Source of the DNA: Pseudomonadota bacterium
GTDB lineage: Bacteria > Pseudomonadota > Gammaproteobacteria > Steroidobacterales > GCA-2729495
Direction: 5' to 3'
Assembly (NCBI GenBank): GCA_963204745.1
Contig: CAUJHF010000020.1
Span: 124,001 to 188,000, forward strand
DNA length: 64,000 bases
How positions within the stretch are numbered: position 1 is the first letter of the stretch; every line of letters starts with the position of its first letter. Shown in pieces: positions 8,625 through 17,015 of the stretch. Below the pieces are notes generated by a model. The model saw only the letters and a program-made list of their open reading frames with translations, did no database searches and was not told the DNA's origin. Position numbers and translations under genes: made by a program.

Positions 8625-8725
8625 GTCGTCAGCAACTCCTCATCGGTCACAGCTTGTATACGCACGGCCGTGATCTTGTATTCGGGACACCGGATCGATA
8701 CCGGTCCACTGCCGGAGGTCAGCAT
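8621..8725 (-). pseudogene. Possible C-terminal remnant of a molybdopterin oxidoreductase
   Basis: On the minus strand a short open frame reads MLTSGSGPVSIRCPEYKI, then TAVRIQAVTDEELLTT, and stops in an ATGA overlap with the methyltransferase start. The 'LT...P.S..PEYK..AVR' pattern is reminiscent of the extreme C-terminus of formate-dehydrogenase-like molybdopterin oxidoreductases. The frame is closed by a stop shortly upstream and I find no continuation of such a protein further right. It is either a decayed gene end or a chance small ORF. It is too short for the ORF track. Confidence 0.25.
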
Positions 8726-9037
8726 CAACTGACCCCGGGCGAGTTGATCGCCTTACTGTCCATCCCCTGTCGCACCCCTGTGGCAGACTATGCCAGTCCC
8801 ATTATCCCGCGCGAGTCGCTGTGCCACCATGCCCGAAATGCAAACGTCGGATCCAGGCCCCAGGCGGTACCGGGCGCAGATAAAAAGCCGGGCAAGCTTC
8901 GGTTTCGGCCAGCGCGTCAAACGGGACCCCGCACTTCGCCAGCCTCTGCGATCTGATGCTGAACTGCGCTGATGGCGAGTCCGTTAATCTGGTGCGGGAC
9001 TGGCTGAACCGGCGACCACTGGCAGAGAGCTAAACAC
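8726..9037. other. Intergenic region without a convincing gene
   Basis: Together with the remnant above this is the only stretch longer than 300 bases without a confident gene. The ORFs listed here (for example 8486-8956 and 8790-8972) have no recognisable motif. One plus-strand frame between a stop at 8881 and a stop at 9031 reads HFASLCDLMLNCADGE and then [17 protein letters not shown] just before def. It has protein-like composition but only a late ATG (8956) and no clear ribosome-binding site. It may be a decayed gene end. The promoter of def should also lie here. Confidence 0.3.
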
Positions 9038-9574
9038 ATGGCCATACATGAAATTCTGAAAATGGGCGATCCGCGACTGCTCCGGATTGCGCAGCCGGTC
9101 ATTCAGTTCAACGTGTCTGCGCTGGAAGAACTGATCCGTGACATGTTCGAAACGATGACCGCTGCAGACGGGGTTGGCCTGGCCGCCCCGCAGATCGGGG
9201 TGGACCTGGCTGTCGTGGTCATGGGCTTCGACAGCAACGACCGCTATCCGGATGCGCCCGCGGTGCCGGAAACAATCCTCATCAATCCGGTGATCGAGCC
9301 GCTGGGACCGGAGGAGGAAGAGGACTGGGAAGGCTGCCTGTCAGTACCCGGCATGAACGGCGTGGTGCCCCGTTTCAGCCGCATCCGCTACCGGGGTTTC
9401 GATGCGCAGGGCCAGACCATCGATCGCGTCGCAGAGGGCTTTCACGCCCGCGTCGTGCAACACGAGTGCGATCATCTGATCGGCAAACTGTACCCGATGC
9501 GGATTCGCGATTTCAGCCGCTTCGGGTACAGCTCCGCCCTCTTTCCGGATCCGGCCACACAGCCGCGGGACTGA
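9038..9574 (+). CDS. def: Peptide deformylase
   Basis: A 178-residue metalloenzyme that removes the formyl group from nascent protein N-termini in the cytoplasm. All three deformylase motifs are present: [10 protein letters not shown] (motif 1), EGCLSVPG with metal-ligand Cys100 (motif 2), and QHECDH with His142, Glu143 and His146 (motif 3). The length is normal. The usual neighbour fmt is absent, so this may be a second, stand-alone copy. The gene converges on the TrpB-like gene with only 14 bp between stops. The start ATG is followed by the typical N-terminus [14 protein letters not shown]. Confidence 0.96.
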   Translation: MAIHEILKMGDPRLLRIAQPVIQFNVSALEELIRDMFETMTAADGVGLAAPQIGVDLAVVVMGFDSNDRYPDAPAVPETILINPVIEPLGPEEEEDWEGCLSVPGMNGVVPRFSRIRYRGFDAQGQTIDRVAEGFHARVVQHECDHLIGKLYPMRIRDFSRFGYSSALFPDPATQPRD

Positions 9575-9588
9575 CCGGCAGCAGCGTC

Positions 9589-10938
9589 TCAGCCGACCTT
9601 GGGCAGATGCGCCAGGGATTCCTTGATCGCTTCCGCAGGATAGTCATAGTCGCGCAGTTCCCCGGCAAAGTAGCGGTCATAGGAACTCATGTCGAAATGG
9701 CCATGACCCGACAGGTTCAGCAACAGCACCTGACTCTGCCCCGTTTCCGCACAGCGCCGCGCTTCACGGATCGTGGCAGCGATGGCGTGCGTGGATTCAG
9801 GCGCTGGCACGATCCCTTCAGTACGCGCAAAGAGCAGGCCCGCTTCAAAGGTTTCCAGCTGCGGAATGGCCACAGCTTCGACCAGCCCCGCGTCGACCAG
9901 TTGGCTGACCAGCGGTGAAGCGCCGTGGTAGCGCAGCCCGCCGGCATGGATACCTGGCGGCACGAAATCGTGGCCGAGAGTATGCATTTTCAGCAGCGGC
10001 GTCAGGCCTGTGGCATCACCGAAGTCATAGGTGTAGATGCCCTTGGTCAACGTCGGACAGGACGTCGGTTCAACAGCCACGAGCCGGACCTCGCGCCCCG
10101 CAGCCTTGTCGGCGAAGAACGGGAAGGCGATACCAGCGAAGTTTGAACCACCACCGCAGCAGCCGAATACCGCATCCGGATAGTCATCCGCAAGGGCCAT
10201 CTGCTGGCGAGCCTCGAGACCGATAACCGTCTGGTGCAGCATCACATGGTTGAGGACCGAGCCCAACGCATAGTTTGTGTCGGACCGCCCGATGGCCTCC
10301 TCGACCGCCTCGGAGATAGCTATCCCCAGCGAACCGGGGGTGTCAGGATTTCTCTGCAGGATCTGTCGGCCCGCAGCCGTGAGATTGGTCGGACTGGCGA
10401 AAACCTCGGCACCCCAGGTTTGCATCATCGAGCGCCGGTATGGTTTCTGCTCATAGCTGATCCTGACCATATAGACGCGGACCTCAAGCCCGAGCAGTTG
10501 ACCGGCAAGTGCCAGCGAACAGCCCCACTGCCCGGCCCCGGTTTCGGTCGCGAGCCGCCGGATGCCGGCGAGCTTGTTGTAATAGGCCTGTGGAATCGAG
10601 GTGTTTGGCTTGTGTGAGCCGGTCGGACTCACCGACTCGTTCTTGTAGTAGATCCGGGCCGGGGTTCCCAGCGCCTGCTCCAGGCGATGTGCCCGATACA
10701 GCGGGCTCGGGCGCCAGAGTTTGTAAATCTCCCGCACCTCGTCCGGAATCTGGATCCAACGTTCGGCACTGACCTCCTGCTCGATCAGTCCGGGCGGGAA
10801 GATCGCCGCAAGGGCATCGAGCGTCGCCGGTTTGCCGTCTGCACCCAGCGGCGGGGGCGGCGGGCTGGGCAGGTCGGCCACCACGTTGTACCAGTGCGTC
10901 GGCATTTCGGATTCCGGCAACAGAAACTTGGTCGTCAT
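9589..10938 (-). CDS. TrpB2-type pyridoxal-phosphate enzyme (tryptophan synthase beta-like)
   Basis: A 449-residue fold-type II PLP enzyme. The PLP lysine is Lys110 in [11 protein letters not shown], and the phosphate-binding glycine loop is [11 protein letters not shown]. The length and the N-terminal segment before the catalytic core, with a Pro-rich stretch and WYNVVADLP, fit the TrpB2 subgroup rather than TrpB1 (about 400 residues, paired with TrpA). No trpA or other trp gene is nearby, as is common for TrpB2, which can act independently of TrpA on indole and serine-type substrates. A separate TrpB1 elsewhere in the genome is expected. Its 5' end faces the hemerythrin-type gene across a 179-bp divergent intergenic region containing an inverted repeat. 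Confidence 0.9.
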   Translation of the reverse strand: MTTKFLLPESEMPTHWYNVVADLPSPPPPPLGADGKPATLDALAAIFPPGLIEQEVSAERWIQIPDEVREIYKLWRPSPLYRAHRLEQALGTPARIYYKNESVSPTGSHKPNTSIPQAYYNKLAGIRRLATETGAGQWGCSLALAGQLLGLEVRVYMVRISYEQKPYRRSMMQTWGAEVFASPTNLTAAGRQILQRNPDTPGSLGIAISEAVEEAIGRSDTNYALGSVLNHVMLHQTVIGLEARQQMALADDYPDAVFGCCGGGSNFAGIAFPFFADKAAGREVRLVAVEPTSCPTLTKGIYTYDFGDATGLTPLLKMHTLGHDFVPPGIHAGGLRYHGASPLVSQLVDAGLVEAVAIPQLETFEAGLLFARTEGIVPAPESTHAIAATIREARRCAETGQSQVLLLNLSGHGHFDMSSYDRYFAGELRDYDYPAEAIKESLAHLPKVG

Positions 10939-10966
10939 CGTCTCACTCCGCGTAGATTGAGGATTT

Positions 10967-11037
10967 TTGCAGGATGCAGCATATCAGGCCCGGGTCGCAC
11001 CGATTGCGTAAAAGCCCTTATATGGCTCATCCTGCAA
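10967..11037. promoter_or_regulatory. 10-bp inverted repeat in a divergent promoter region
   Basis: TTGCAGGATG (10967-10976) is matched by its exact reverse complement CATCCTGCAA (11028-11037). The arms are separated by 51 bp, about five helical turns. The pair lies between the divergent trpB2-like and RIC-like genes, where both promoters must be. It could be a pair of operator half-sites on the same DNA face. This is seen in sequence; the function is inferred. Confidence 0.4.
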
Positions 11038-11117
11038 GTGAGGCATGTTGTAATCGTCATGGTTGACGCTGCCCCGGTTTGCGCGTCATGCGAACGCAAT
11101 GCCGAGGAGACTGAAAT

Positions 11118-11846
11118 ATGCTGAAACTCACCTCACGCAGCAAGGTTGCAGAGCTGCAGAATGGTCCGCCTGGAATGATGCGGATCCTGGTTTCTACGGG
11201 TATTTTCCGCGATGGCGATGATCCGGAAGTCACCATCGGCGAACTGTGCTGGAACTTCGGCTTCAATCCCGGAATTCTCCTCAATATGCTGCAGTCGGCC
11301 AATATCAGGGAGGAAGCTCCTCCGATCGATATCGCGCCATTCAAGGCCATGCCCCTGCTCGAACTCGTCGAACACATTGAAGACGTTCATCACCGCTACT
11401 TGCGGGAAAACCTCCCGGTTCTGACCGGGCTGACCAGCCAGGTCGCCGCCGAGCATGCCGGCGACGAGCGACTTGCTGTCCTGGATACCGAGATGCAGAA
11501 AATCGCCTTTGAGCTCGAATCACATCTGGCGCACGAGGAAGAGGCCTTGTTCGCGATGGTGCGTGACCTGGCGCTCCGCGGCACGGTCAAAGCCACACGT
11601 TGTGGAGATGCGGTGGGTGGCCCCATCGCTTGCATGGAGACCGAGCACGATGCAGCCACAGAAACCCTGAAGAAGATGCGTGAGCTCACTGACGGCTATA
11701 CGGCCCCGGCCGATGCCGATGAAACCTGGCAACAGATGCTCGCAGGAATTGCACGTTTCGATCAGGACATGATTGAGCACATGTACAAGGAGAACAGGGT
11801 GCTTTTCCCGCGTGCGCTGGATGCACAGCGGGGGAAGAGCAGATGA
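11118..11846 (+). CDS. Hemerythrin-domain protein of the RIC/YtfE type
   Basis: A 242-residue protein with a short N-terminal domain (TIGELCWNFGFNPGILLNML) resembling the DUF542/DUF1858-type module, then a hemerythrin four-helix domain. Candidate di-iron ligands occur in order: EDVHHRYL, SHLAHEEEALF, ETEHDAA, and EHMYKENRVLFP. These fit the His/Glu pattern of RIC (YtfE/ScdA), the di-iron protein linked to repair of iron-sulfur clusters damaged by nitric oxide or oxidative stress. The N-terminal domain lacks the Cys-Cys pair typical of ScdA/YtfE, so the assignment is to the family, not to an orthologue. GAGGAG precedes the ATG. The neighbouring Rieske, molybdoenzyme and cytochrome genes would be plausible clients. 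Confidence 0.75.
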   Translation: MLKLTSRSKVAELQNGPPGMMRILVSTGIFRDGDDPEVTIGELCWNFGFNPGILLNMLQSANIREEAPPIDIAPFKAMPLLELVEHIEDVHHRYLRENLPVLTGLTSQVAAEHAGDERLAVLDTEMQKIAFELESHLAHEEEALFAMVRDLALRGTVKATRCGDAVGGPIACMETEHDAATETLKKMRELTDGYTAPADADETWQQMLAGIARFDQDMIEHMYKENRVLFPRALDAQRGKSR

Positions 11847-11898
11847 ACCGCCGCCTCGGCTGCCTTGCAGTCGGGCAGGACTGAATGACTTGAAGTGA

Positions 11899-11942
11899 AG
11901 TGTTGTTAAAGTGAAGTTGAAGTGAAGTTGAAGCGAAGTAAG
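11899..11942. repeat. 11-bp tandem repeats upstream of the Rieske gene
   Basis: Two identical units AGTGAAGTTGA (11910-11920 and 11921-11931) are followed by a degenerate third unit AGCGAAGTAAG (11932-11942). They are preceded by a weaker one, AGTGTTGTTAA (11899-11909). The 11-bp period is close to one helical turn, so every unit faces the same side of the DNA. The array ends 4 bp before the FNR-like palindrome. Confidence 0.6.
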
Positions 11943-11946
11943 CGGA

Positions 11947-11962
11947 CCTGATCTAGATCAGG
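11947..11962. promoter_or_regulatory. FNR/CRP-like 16-bp palindrome upstream of the Rieske gene
   Basis: CCTGATCTAGATCAGG is a perfect 16-bp palindrome. Its core CTGAT-N4-ATCAG differs from the FNR/ANR/DNR consensus TTGAT-N4-ATCAA only at the outer bases. It lies 68 bp before the GTG start of the Rieske gene and downstream of the RIC-like gene. Control by a CRP/FNR-family oxygen or nitric-oxide sensor is a reasonable inference. Confidence 0.5.
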
Positions 11963-12030
11963 GTGTTTCCGGGTCAGCTAAGCGATAAATAACTCAAGTT
12001 TTGCTGAGATTCTCAAGAGGAGTAAATGGC

Positions 12031-13233
12031 GTGTATATAAATTTCTGGTACCCGATTATTCGCAGTGAAGACCTTGGTGAAGGCAAGCCCGAGAAGGTCA
12101 AGGTCCTTGGTTGCAATCTCGTTGCGTTCCGTGACGACGAGGGCAACGCCCACGTCCTGAGCGATACCTGTACCCACCGTGGTGCATCGCTCGGCGGTGG
12201 CTGGTCGCTGGCCGGCAAGCCGCGCATCGTCAACAACTGCATCGTCTGCCCATACCATGGCTGGGAATTTGGTGGCGACGGCGAATGCAAAAATATTCCG
12301 TCCATTGGCTACGGCACCAAGACGCCGCCGCGTGCCAAGGTCGACTCCTATCCCGTGCAGGAAAAGTACGGCATCGTCTTCGCCTTCCTGGGCGATGAGC
12401 CGGAAGCGACCCGTCCGCCGTTGCTGCAGATCGAAGAATACGGTCAGCCGGGTTGGCGTGCCAACCAGGTGCTGGTTCTCGAAGTCGACTACTACTTCGA
12501 GCGCTCCATCGAGAACGGCCTGGATCCGGCTCACAACGAGTTCGTTCATCCGACCCACGGTCACTCGGCCATCAATCGTGACACCTACAAGGTTCGCCCC
12601 TACGAGACCGAGGATCACCGTCAGGGCTGGGGCTTCTGGTTCATGCACGAGTTCGATTCCCCGCCGCTGCCGCAATCAGACCACATAACCGCAGGTGGAC
12701 AGGCGACGCCGTGGGGCAATACGAAGACCGTAAGCAGCAACATCTTTGCCGGCGGCGGTACCTATGGTCCGAACATCATGCCGACCTATATCACCATCAC
12801 TGACGACAAGATGTTCCGGCAGTACTTCTTTGAGCAGCCGGTGGATGAGAACAAGACCAAGATCTTCTTCCTGAACATGCGGAACTTCCTGCTTGAGCCG
12901 GAGAAGGATGGCCCGATCCACGCGCGCAACAAGGTCATCGCTGGTCAGGACATCACCCTTCTGGTCGACCTTGAGCCCAGACTGACGCCGTTGAGCAACA
13001 CCAAGGAAGTGCTCATGCCGGCCGACAAGGCCATCGTCGCCTACCGCGACTGGCTGGCCAAGTTTGACGACAAAGGCTGGCGTATCGACTGGAATACATT
13101 CAAGGCCCGTCACGGAAAGGACCTGATGTATGCGATCCCGTCGCCGGGTCGTCGCACCAGCGGCAACTGGGTTCTTGAGGCAGTCCCGCTGTTCAAGAAC
13201 CGCGCTGCCCGCAAGGCGGCTGACGAAGCCTAA
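12031..13233 (+). CDS. Rieske [2Fe-2S] aromatic-ring-hydroxylating oxygenase, alpha subunit-like
   Basis: I start the protein at GTG 12031 (VYINFWYP, read as Met) because AAGAGGAG ends eight bases upstream. The TTG at 12001 precedes that site. The 400-residue protein has a Rieske domain with CTHRGASLGGGW and CPYHGWEF ligating the [2Fe-2S] cluster. The catalytic domain carries the mononuclear iron motif, LDPAHNEFVHPTHGH. It should be the terminal oxygenase of a single-component-type system (VanA/phthalate-oxygenase-like) needing a separate reductase, which is not adjacent. The substrate is unknown. The gene is monocistronic, with repeats and an FNR-like palindrome upstream and a strong terminator downstream. 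A four-codon frame (ATG 12026, stop 12040) overlaps the start. Confidence 0.9.
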   Translation: MYINFWYPIIRSEDLGEGKPEKVKVLGCNLVAFRDDEGNAHVLSDTCTHRGASLGGGWSLAGKPRIVNNCIVCPYHGWEFGGDGECKNIPSIGYGTKTPPRAKVDSYPVQEKYGIVFAFLGDEPEATRPPLLQIEEYGQPGWRANQVLVLEVDYYFERSIENGLDPAHNEFVHPTHGHSAINRDTYKVRPYETEDHRQGWGFWFMHEFDSPPLPQSDHITAGGQATPWGNTKTVSSNIFAGGGTYGPNIMPTYITITDDKMFRQYFFEQPVDENKTKIFFLNMRNFLLEPEKDGPIHARNKVIAGQDITLLVDLEPRLTPLSNTKEVLMPADKAIVAYRDWLAKFDDKGWRIDWNTFKARHGKDLMYAIPSPGRRTSGNWVLEAVPLFKNRAARKAADEA

Positions 13234-13260
13234 ATCGGCTGAGTCTGTCTGAAAGGAATC

Positions 13261-13295
13261 GGGGTGCCGGTAGCGATACCGGCACCCCTTTTTTT
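13261..13295 (+). terminator. Rho-independent terminator after the Rieske gene
   Basis: A perfect 12-bp stem, GGGGTGCCGGTA / TACCGGCACCCC, with a GCGA tetraloop is followed directly by seven T residues. It lies 27 bp after the Rieske stop codon. Confidence 0.95.
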
Positions 13296-13317
13296 GCCTT
13301 GCCGATTTGGCCGCGAT

Positions 13318-13797
<480 letters not shown>

Positions 13798-13898
13798 GGC
13801 GCGACTCCAGATGCTTGAAGGGGGTGTGTTTATACCAGATGACCGGGTCCTGCGGGCCGCCGGTGGCGTAAGCTTGCCTGAGCAATCAAGGATGAGAG

Positions 13899-14495
13899 AT
13901 GAGCAAGGCGTTTACCCGGGAACCTGATCCCGATGATGACGAAAACGATGAGGCCGGCATGGGACCAGCTGTGCCGGCACTGCCGGCCGGATCCAGGAAC
14001 TACATAACGCCTGGCGGTCTTCAGCGACTCAAGGACGAGCTTCAGTATTTGCTGCACAAGGAGCGGCCTGCGGTGACCGCTGTCGTTTCCTGGGCTGCTG
14101 GCAACGGCGACCGCAGCGAAAACGCTGACTATCATTACGGCAAGCGGCGGTTACGGGAAATCGACCGTCGTATCCGCTTTCTCGGCAAGCGCATCGACAT
14201 CGCTGAAGTCATTGATCCGGTACAGCCGCGCGGTGAGCGCGCCAGTCAGGTGTTTTTCGGCGCCACGGTCACCTATTCAGGTCGGGCGGGCGAGCAGCAT
14301 ACGATCACCATTGTCGGCGTCGACGAAATCGATCTCGCACTCGGCCGGATCAGCTGGGTCTCACCCCTCGCCCGCGCCCTGCTCAAGGCGCGGGCTGGTG
14401 ACACGCTCGTATTCCATGCACCGGCCGGGAGCGAAGAGCTGACCATCGTTGAAGTGCGGTATGCGCCCATTGATACCAGTGCCTTCCGGCCGTAA
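13899..14495 (+). CDS. greB: Transcript cleavage/elongation factor GreB
   Basis: A 198-residue GreB. The N-terminus [13 protein letters not shown] is typical of GreB and not GreA, and it is followed by an acidic insert (DDDENDEAG) not found in the E. coli protein. The coiled coil contains [27 protein letters not shown], whose tip acidic residues enter the RNA polymerase secondary channel to stimulate cleavage of backtracked RNA. The C-terminal FKBP-like domain binds polymerase. An AAGGATGAGAG ribosome-binding region precedes the ATG. The gene converges on trmO with four bases between stops. Confidence 0.95.
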   Translation: MSKAFTREPDPDDDENDEAGMGPAVPALPAGSRNYITPGGLQRLKDELQYLLHKERPAVTAVVSWAAGNGDRSENADYHYGKRRLREIDRRIRFLGKRIDIAEVIDPVQPRGERASQVFFGATVTYSGRAGEQHTITIVGVDEIDLALGRISWVSPLARALLKARAGDTLVFHAPAGSEELTIVEVRYAPIDTSAFRP

Positions 14496-14499
14496 AAAG

Positions 14500-15330
14500 C
14501 TAATGGGGAAACAGCTTCACGAAGGCGCGATGGGTATCGATCACATCGTTTCCGGGTTCTGCCAGCTGTGAATGGCGGTACCCGGAACTGATTGCCTCGA
14601 CCAGCACATTCTGCTCGTCCACCTGGAAGCGAACCCGCCACTCCTTCACGGCGAGACGAAATTTCTCGCCATCGGGTCGTATACGCCGATATGGGTGCGG
14701 TGCCGGTCCCGTCGAGAGAATCGCAACGATCCGGTCGCGAATGGCCAGCCCGGTGTGTGCCTCTATCCACCTGGACTGTTCCATCGCCGAAGCTGAAAAG
14801 TGGATCAGATAGCGGCTGACGGGATCGGCAGGTGACATGCCCCGACCCGCCGACGGTAACGCATCTTCCAGCCAACCGCTGCGGGCACCAGGGTAGGCAT
14901 CCGTGTACGGTACATAGGGTTTTATGTCGAGTACTGGTGTTCCGTCCAGCATATCGACGCCCTCCACGTGCAAGGTGAGGCCATCGACTCTTTCCAGCTT
15001 CAGGGCGGACAGTCCGATCGGATTGGGGCGGTAAGGTGCGCGTGTGGCAAACACGCCTTTGCGGCCCGAGGTACTGCGGGGTGGCAGAACCTTCGGACGC
15101 CATGTCCTGTTCTGATGAAACCAGAACACCACCCAGATGTAGTCCCAGCCCCCGAGATCCTGCAACGCATGCTCGAAGTGTCGCCCCGGAAACAACTCTA
15201 TGCGGCCCCTGACGCCGGCCGCAGCGCCGGGCTGTCGTGGCGCTTCGATACGGGTTCTTGCCTCGGTCCTGACGAAGCCGATGGGACTGACCGTCAGGAT
15301 CTCGCTGCTCTCTGGCTGCTCCGGACGCAT
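14500..15330 (-). CDS. trmO: tRNA (t6A37) N6-methyltransferase TrmO
   Basis: A 276-residue member of the TsaA/TrmO (UPF0066) family, which uses SAM on a beta-barrel fold to methylate N6-threonylcarbamoyladenosine-37 in tRNA(Thr). Characteristic segments are PIGFVRTEA near the N-terminus, DYIWVVFWFHQNR, FATRAPYRPNPIGLS and LDIKPYVPYTDAYP. The C-terminal extension domain (about 170-276), with the RIRPDGEKFRLAVKEWRVRF segment, is the usual second domain of long TrmO proteins. Its ATG overlaps the stop of the upstream methyltransferase by one base (TAATG), so the two are probably co-translated. Confidence 0.92.
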   Translation of the reverse strand: MRPEQPESSEILTVSPIGFVRTEARTRIEAPRQPGAAAGVRGRIELFPGRHFEHALQDLGGWDYIWVVFWFHQNRTWRPKVLPPRSTSGRKGVFATRAPYRPNPIGLSALKLERVDGLTLHVEGVDMLDGTPVLDIKPYVPYTDAYPGARSGWLEDALPSAGRGMSPADPVSRYLIHFSASAMEQSRWIEAHTGLAIRDRIVAILSTGPAPHPYRRIRPDGEKFRLAVKEWRVRFQVDEQNVLVEAISSGYRHSQLAEPGNDVIDTHRAFVKLFPH

Positions 15331-16559
15331 TACCCGGTTGGCGATGTCATCAGGCGCTCCAGGCTGAATTCCCGGATGCCGAGCTGGCTCTTCAACAGCT
15401 CGACTGAAGCTGCGGCAGCGGGATCAGGGCAGTTGCGCCGGACCGCGCGGAGCAGCAAGTTCTTTGGCGTATGCTCAAGATCGATGAATTCAAGGATCTG
15501 GGTCTGATACCCGGCGCGCTCAAGGATGGCCGCACGCAGTGCATCGGTTGCCAGAGCTGCAAATCGCTCCTTGAGGATTCCAAACCCCAGTATCCCGGGC
15601 AGCAGATCATCAGAAAGCAAACCAGCTACTTCATGCTGACAGCAGGGTGCGGCAAGAATGACTCTTGCCTGCCAACGTATGGCCTGGGCAATTGCAGCAT
15701 CGCTGGCTGTATCGCAGGCATGTAATGTGACGACAAGATCTACTGCACCGGAGGGGGCATACCCGGCAATATCGCCCACTTCAAATCGAAGCCCGCTACA
15801 ACCAAGCTTTTCAGCGATATGCTGACAATCGCGCACCACGTCGGCCTTCAGATCGAGTCCGACAATCTCGACGTCGCGCTGACGGATGTTGCAGAGCAGA
15901 TGGTGCAGTGCGAATGTCAGATAACTCTTGCCGCAACCGAAATCGATCACACGCAAGCGCCCGTCCGGCGGCAATTCCGGTAGCGCATCGTCCACCAGTT
16001 CCAGAAACCGGTTCACCTGCCGGAACTTGGCCTGTCTTGCTGCCCGCACCTGGCCCGCGGGCGTCATTACACCGATCGCCTGCATGAAGGCACAGGGCTG
16101 CCCTTCCGGAATGAGGTATTGCTTGCGCCGGTCATGGGCAAGCGCCGGTGCTGTACGTGAAGGTTTTCGACGTGTCAGGCGCGGTTCATGACGCCCGGTC
16201 AGGCGCAGGGAGAGGTCAGCTGAGCTGGTGTACAGATCGGCCCGGGCAAAGTTGACGGGTATTTCAGCAGCTATAAGCTCGCGCAAATCCGCCGCATCGA
16301 GATTGCGATGAAACTCCTGCTGCCCGCGACGTTCGGCCAGCTGATAGCAGCGGCGACCCGCAATTTCGACGGGCCGTACACTGAGCTTGTCGGCCCGGCC
16401 GGAGTTGCCACCGGACGGCCTTGAGCGAGGCTGGTGCAGAACCAGGCCCCAGCACTGATCCCGCTGCAAGGCTTCGGCAAGCCCGGCCATGAACTGCGCC
16501 ATTGCGCCCGCAGGGGCATCTGTCGACGCCCGCGCCGATCCCTGTGTTGCTGCACTCAC
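15330..16559 (-). CDS. Class I SAM-dependent methyltransferase (Methyltransf_32-like)
   Basis: A 409-residue protein with a poorly conserved N-terminal half and a C-terminal Rossmann methyltransferase domain. Motif I is VIDFGCGKSYLTFALHHLL (about residues 208-226), the acidic position is in VEIVGLDLKADV, and motif IV-like segment is VVTLHACDTASDAA, followed by ILAAPCCQHE. The 'FGCGKSYLTFA...LHACDTATD...APCCQHE' pattern is the conserved core of a family of uncharacterised methyltransferases seen in many bacteria, sometimes suggested to act on RNA. It is sandwiched between the ferritin-like gene (6 bp upstream) and trmO (1 bp overlap), so tRNA/RNA modification is a reasonable but unproven role. 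Confidence 0.8.
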   Translation of the reverse strand: MSAATQGSARASTDAPAGAMAQFMAGLAEALQRDQCWGLVLHQPRSRPSGGNSGRADKLSVRPVEIAGRRCYQLAERRGQQEFHRNLDAADLRELIAAEIPVNFARADLYTSSADLSLRLTGRHEPRLTRRKPSRTAPALAHDRRKQYLIPEGQPCAFMQAIGVMTPAGQVRAARQAKFRQVNRFLELVDDALPELPPDGRLRVIDFGCGKSYLTFALHHLLCNIRQRDVEIVGLDLKADVVRDCQHIAEKLGCSGLRFEVGDIAGYAPSGAVDLVVTLHACDTASDAAIAQAIRWQARVILAAPCCQHEVAGLLSDDLLPGILGFGILKERFAALATDALRAAILERAGYQTQILEFIDLEHTPKNLLLRAVRRNCPDPAAAASVELLKSQLGIREFSLERLMTSPTG

Positions 16560-16565
16560 ACCTGA

Positions 16566-16844
16566 TCAGTCATGGGCAAGCGATTTGGTGCTAAAGAGGT
16601 AATCCTTCAACTCTTTGGACATGACGGGATCATTGCGGCGAATCCACTCGATGAGCATGGACGCATGCTCTTTTTCCTCGTCACGGTTATGCGCCAGAAT
16701 CGCCTTCAGCTCTGCATCTGTGCAGACGTCGACGCGCTGGTTGTACCAGTCTATCGCCTCAAGCTCCTCTTTCAGGGACTCGATGGCGCGATGCATGTCC
16801 CGTGTCTTTGCTGACAGCTCATTTCCGGGTTCCTGATAACTCAT
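16566..16844 (-). CDS. Encapsulated-ferritin-like (EncFtn) protein without targeting tail
   Basis: The start is taken at ATG 16844 because AGGAGAG lies six bases upstream; the longer ORF to 16910 lacks this. The 92-residue protein matches the compact two-helix EncFtn fold: KEELEAIDWYNQRVD, then ILAHNRDEEKEHASMLIEW, then RRNDP and LKDYLF. Glu27, Glu57 and His60 have the spacing of the EncFtn iron ligands, which form the ferroxidase site only at a dimer interface. Classical EncFtn ends in an encapsulin-localisation peptide and is followed by an encapsulin gene. This one ends STKSLAHD and no encapsulin gene is in the window. It is the first gene of an operon with a methyltransferase and trmO. 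Confidence 0.82.
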   Translation of the reverse strand: MSYQEPGNELSAKTRDMHRAIESLKEELEAIDWYNQRVDVCTDAELKAILAHNRDEEKEHASMLIEWIRRNDPVMSKELKDYLFSTKSLAHD

Positions 16845-17015
16845 GGCTCTCTCCTGTGCTGTGGGCAGCCCTTTGGGACGCCCGCCGGGAAGATGGTACC
16901 TCCCGCCCACCGGCAGGGACAGTCTGACTGGCGGATACGGCCATCAACCCGGGCAGTAAGCCGGCTACATCCTTTAGAATGGCCTCCCCGAGGGACCGCC
17001 GCAGGAGAGACGTCC

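Noticed and set aside
14273-15103. 276-residue minus-strand ORF overlapping greB and trmO
   Set aside because: It runs across two convergent real genes in a different frame and has no motif.
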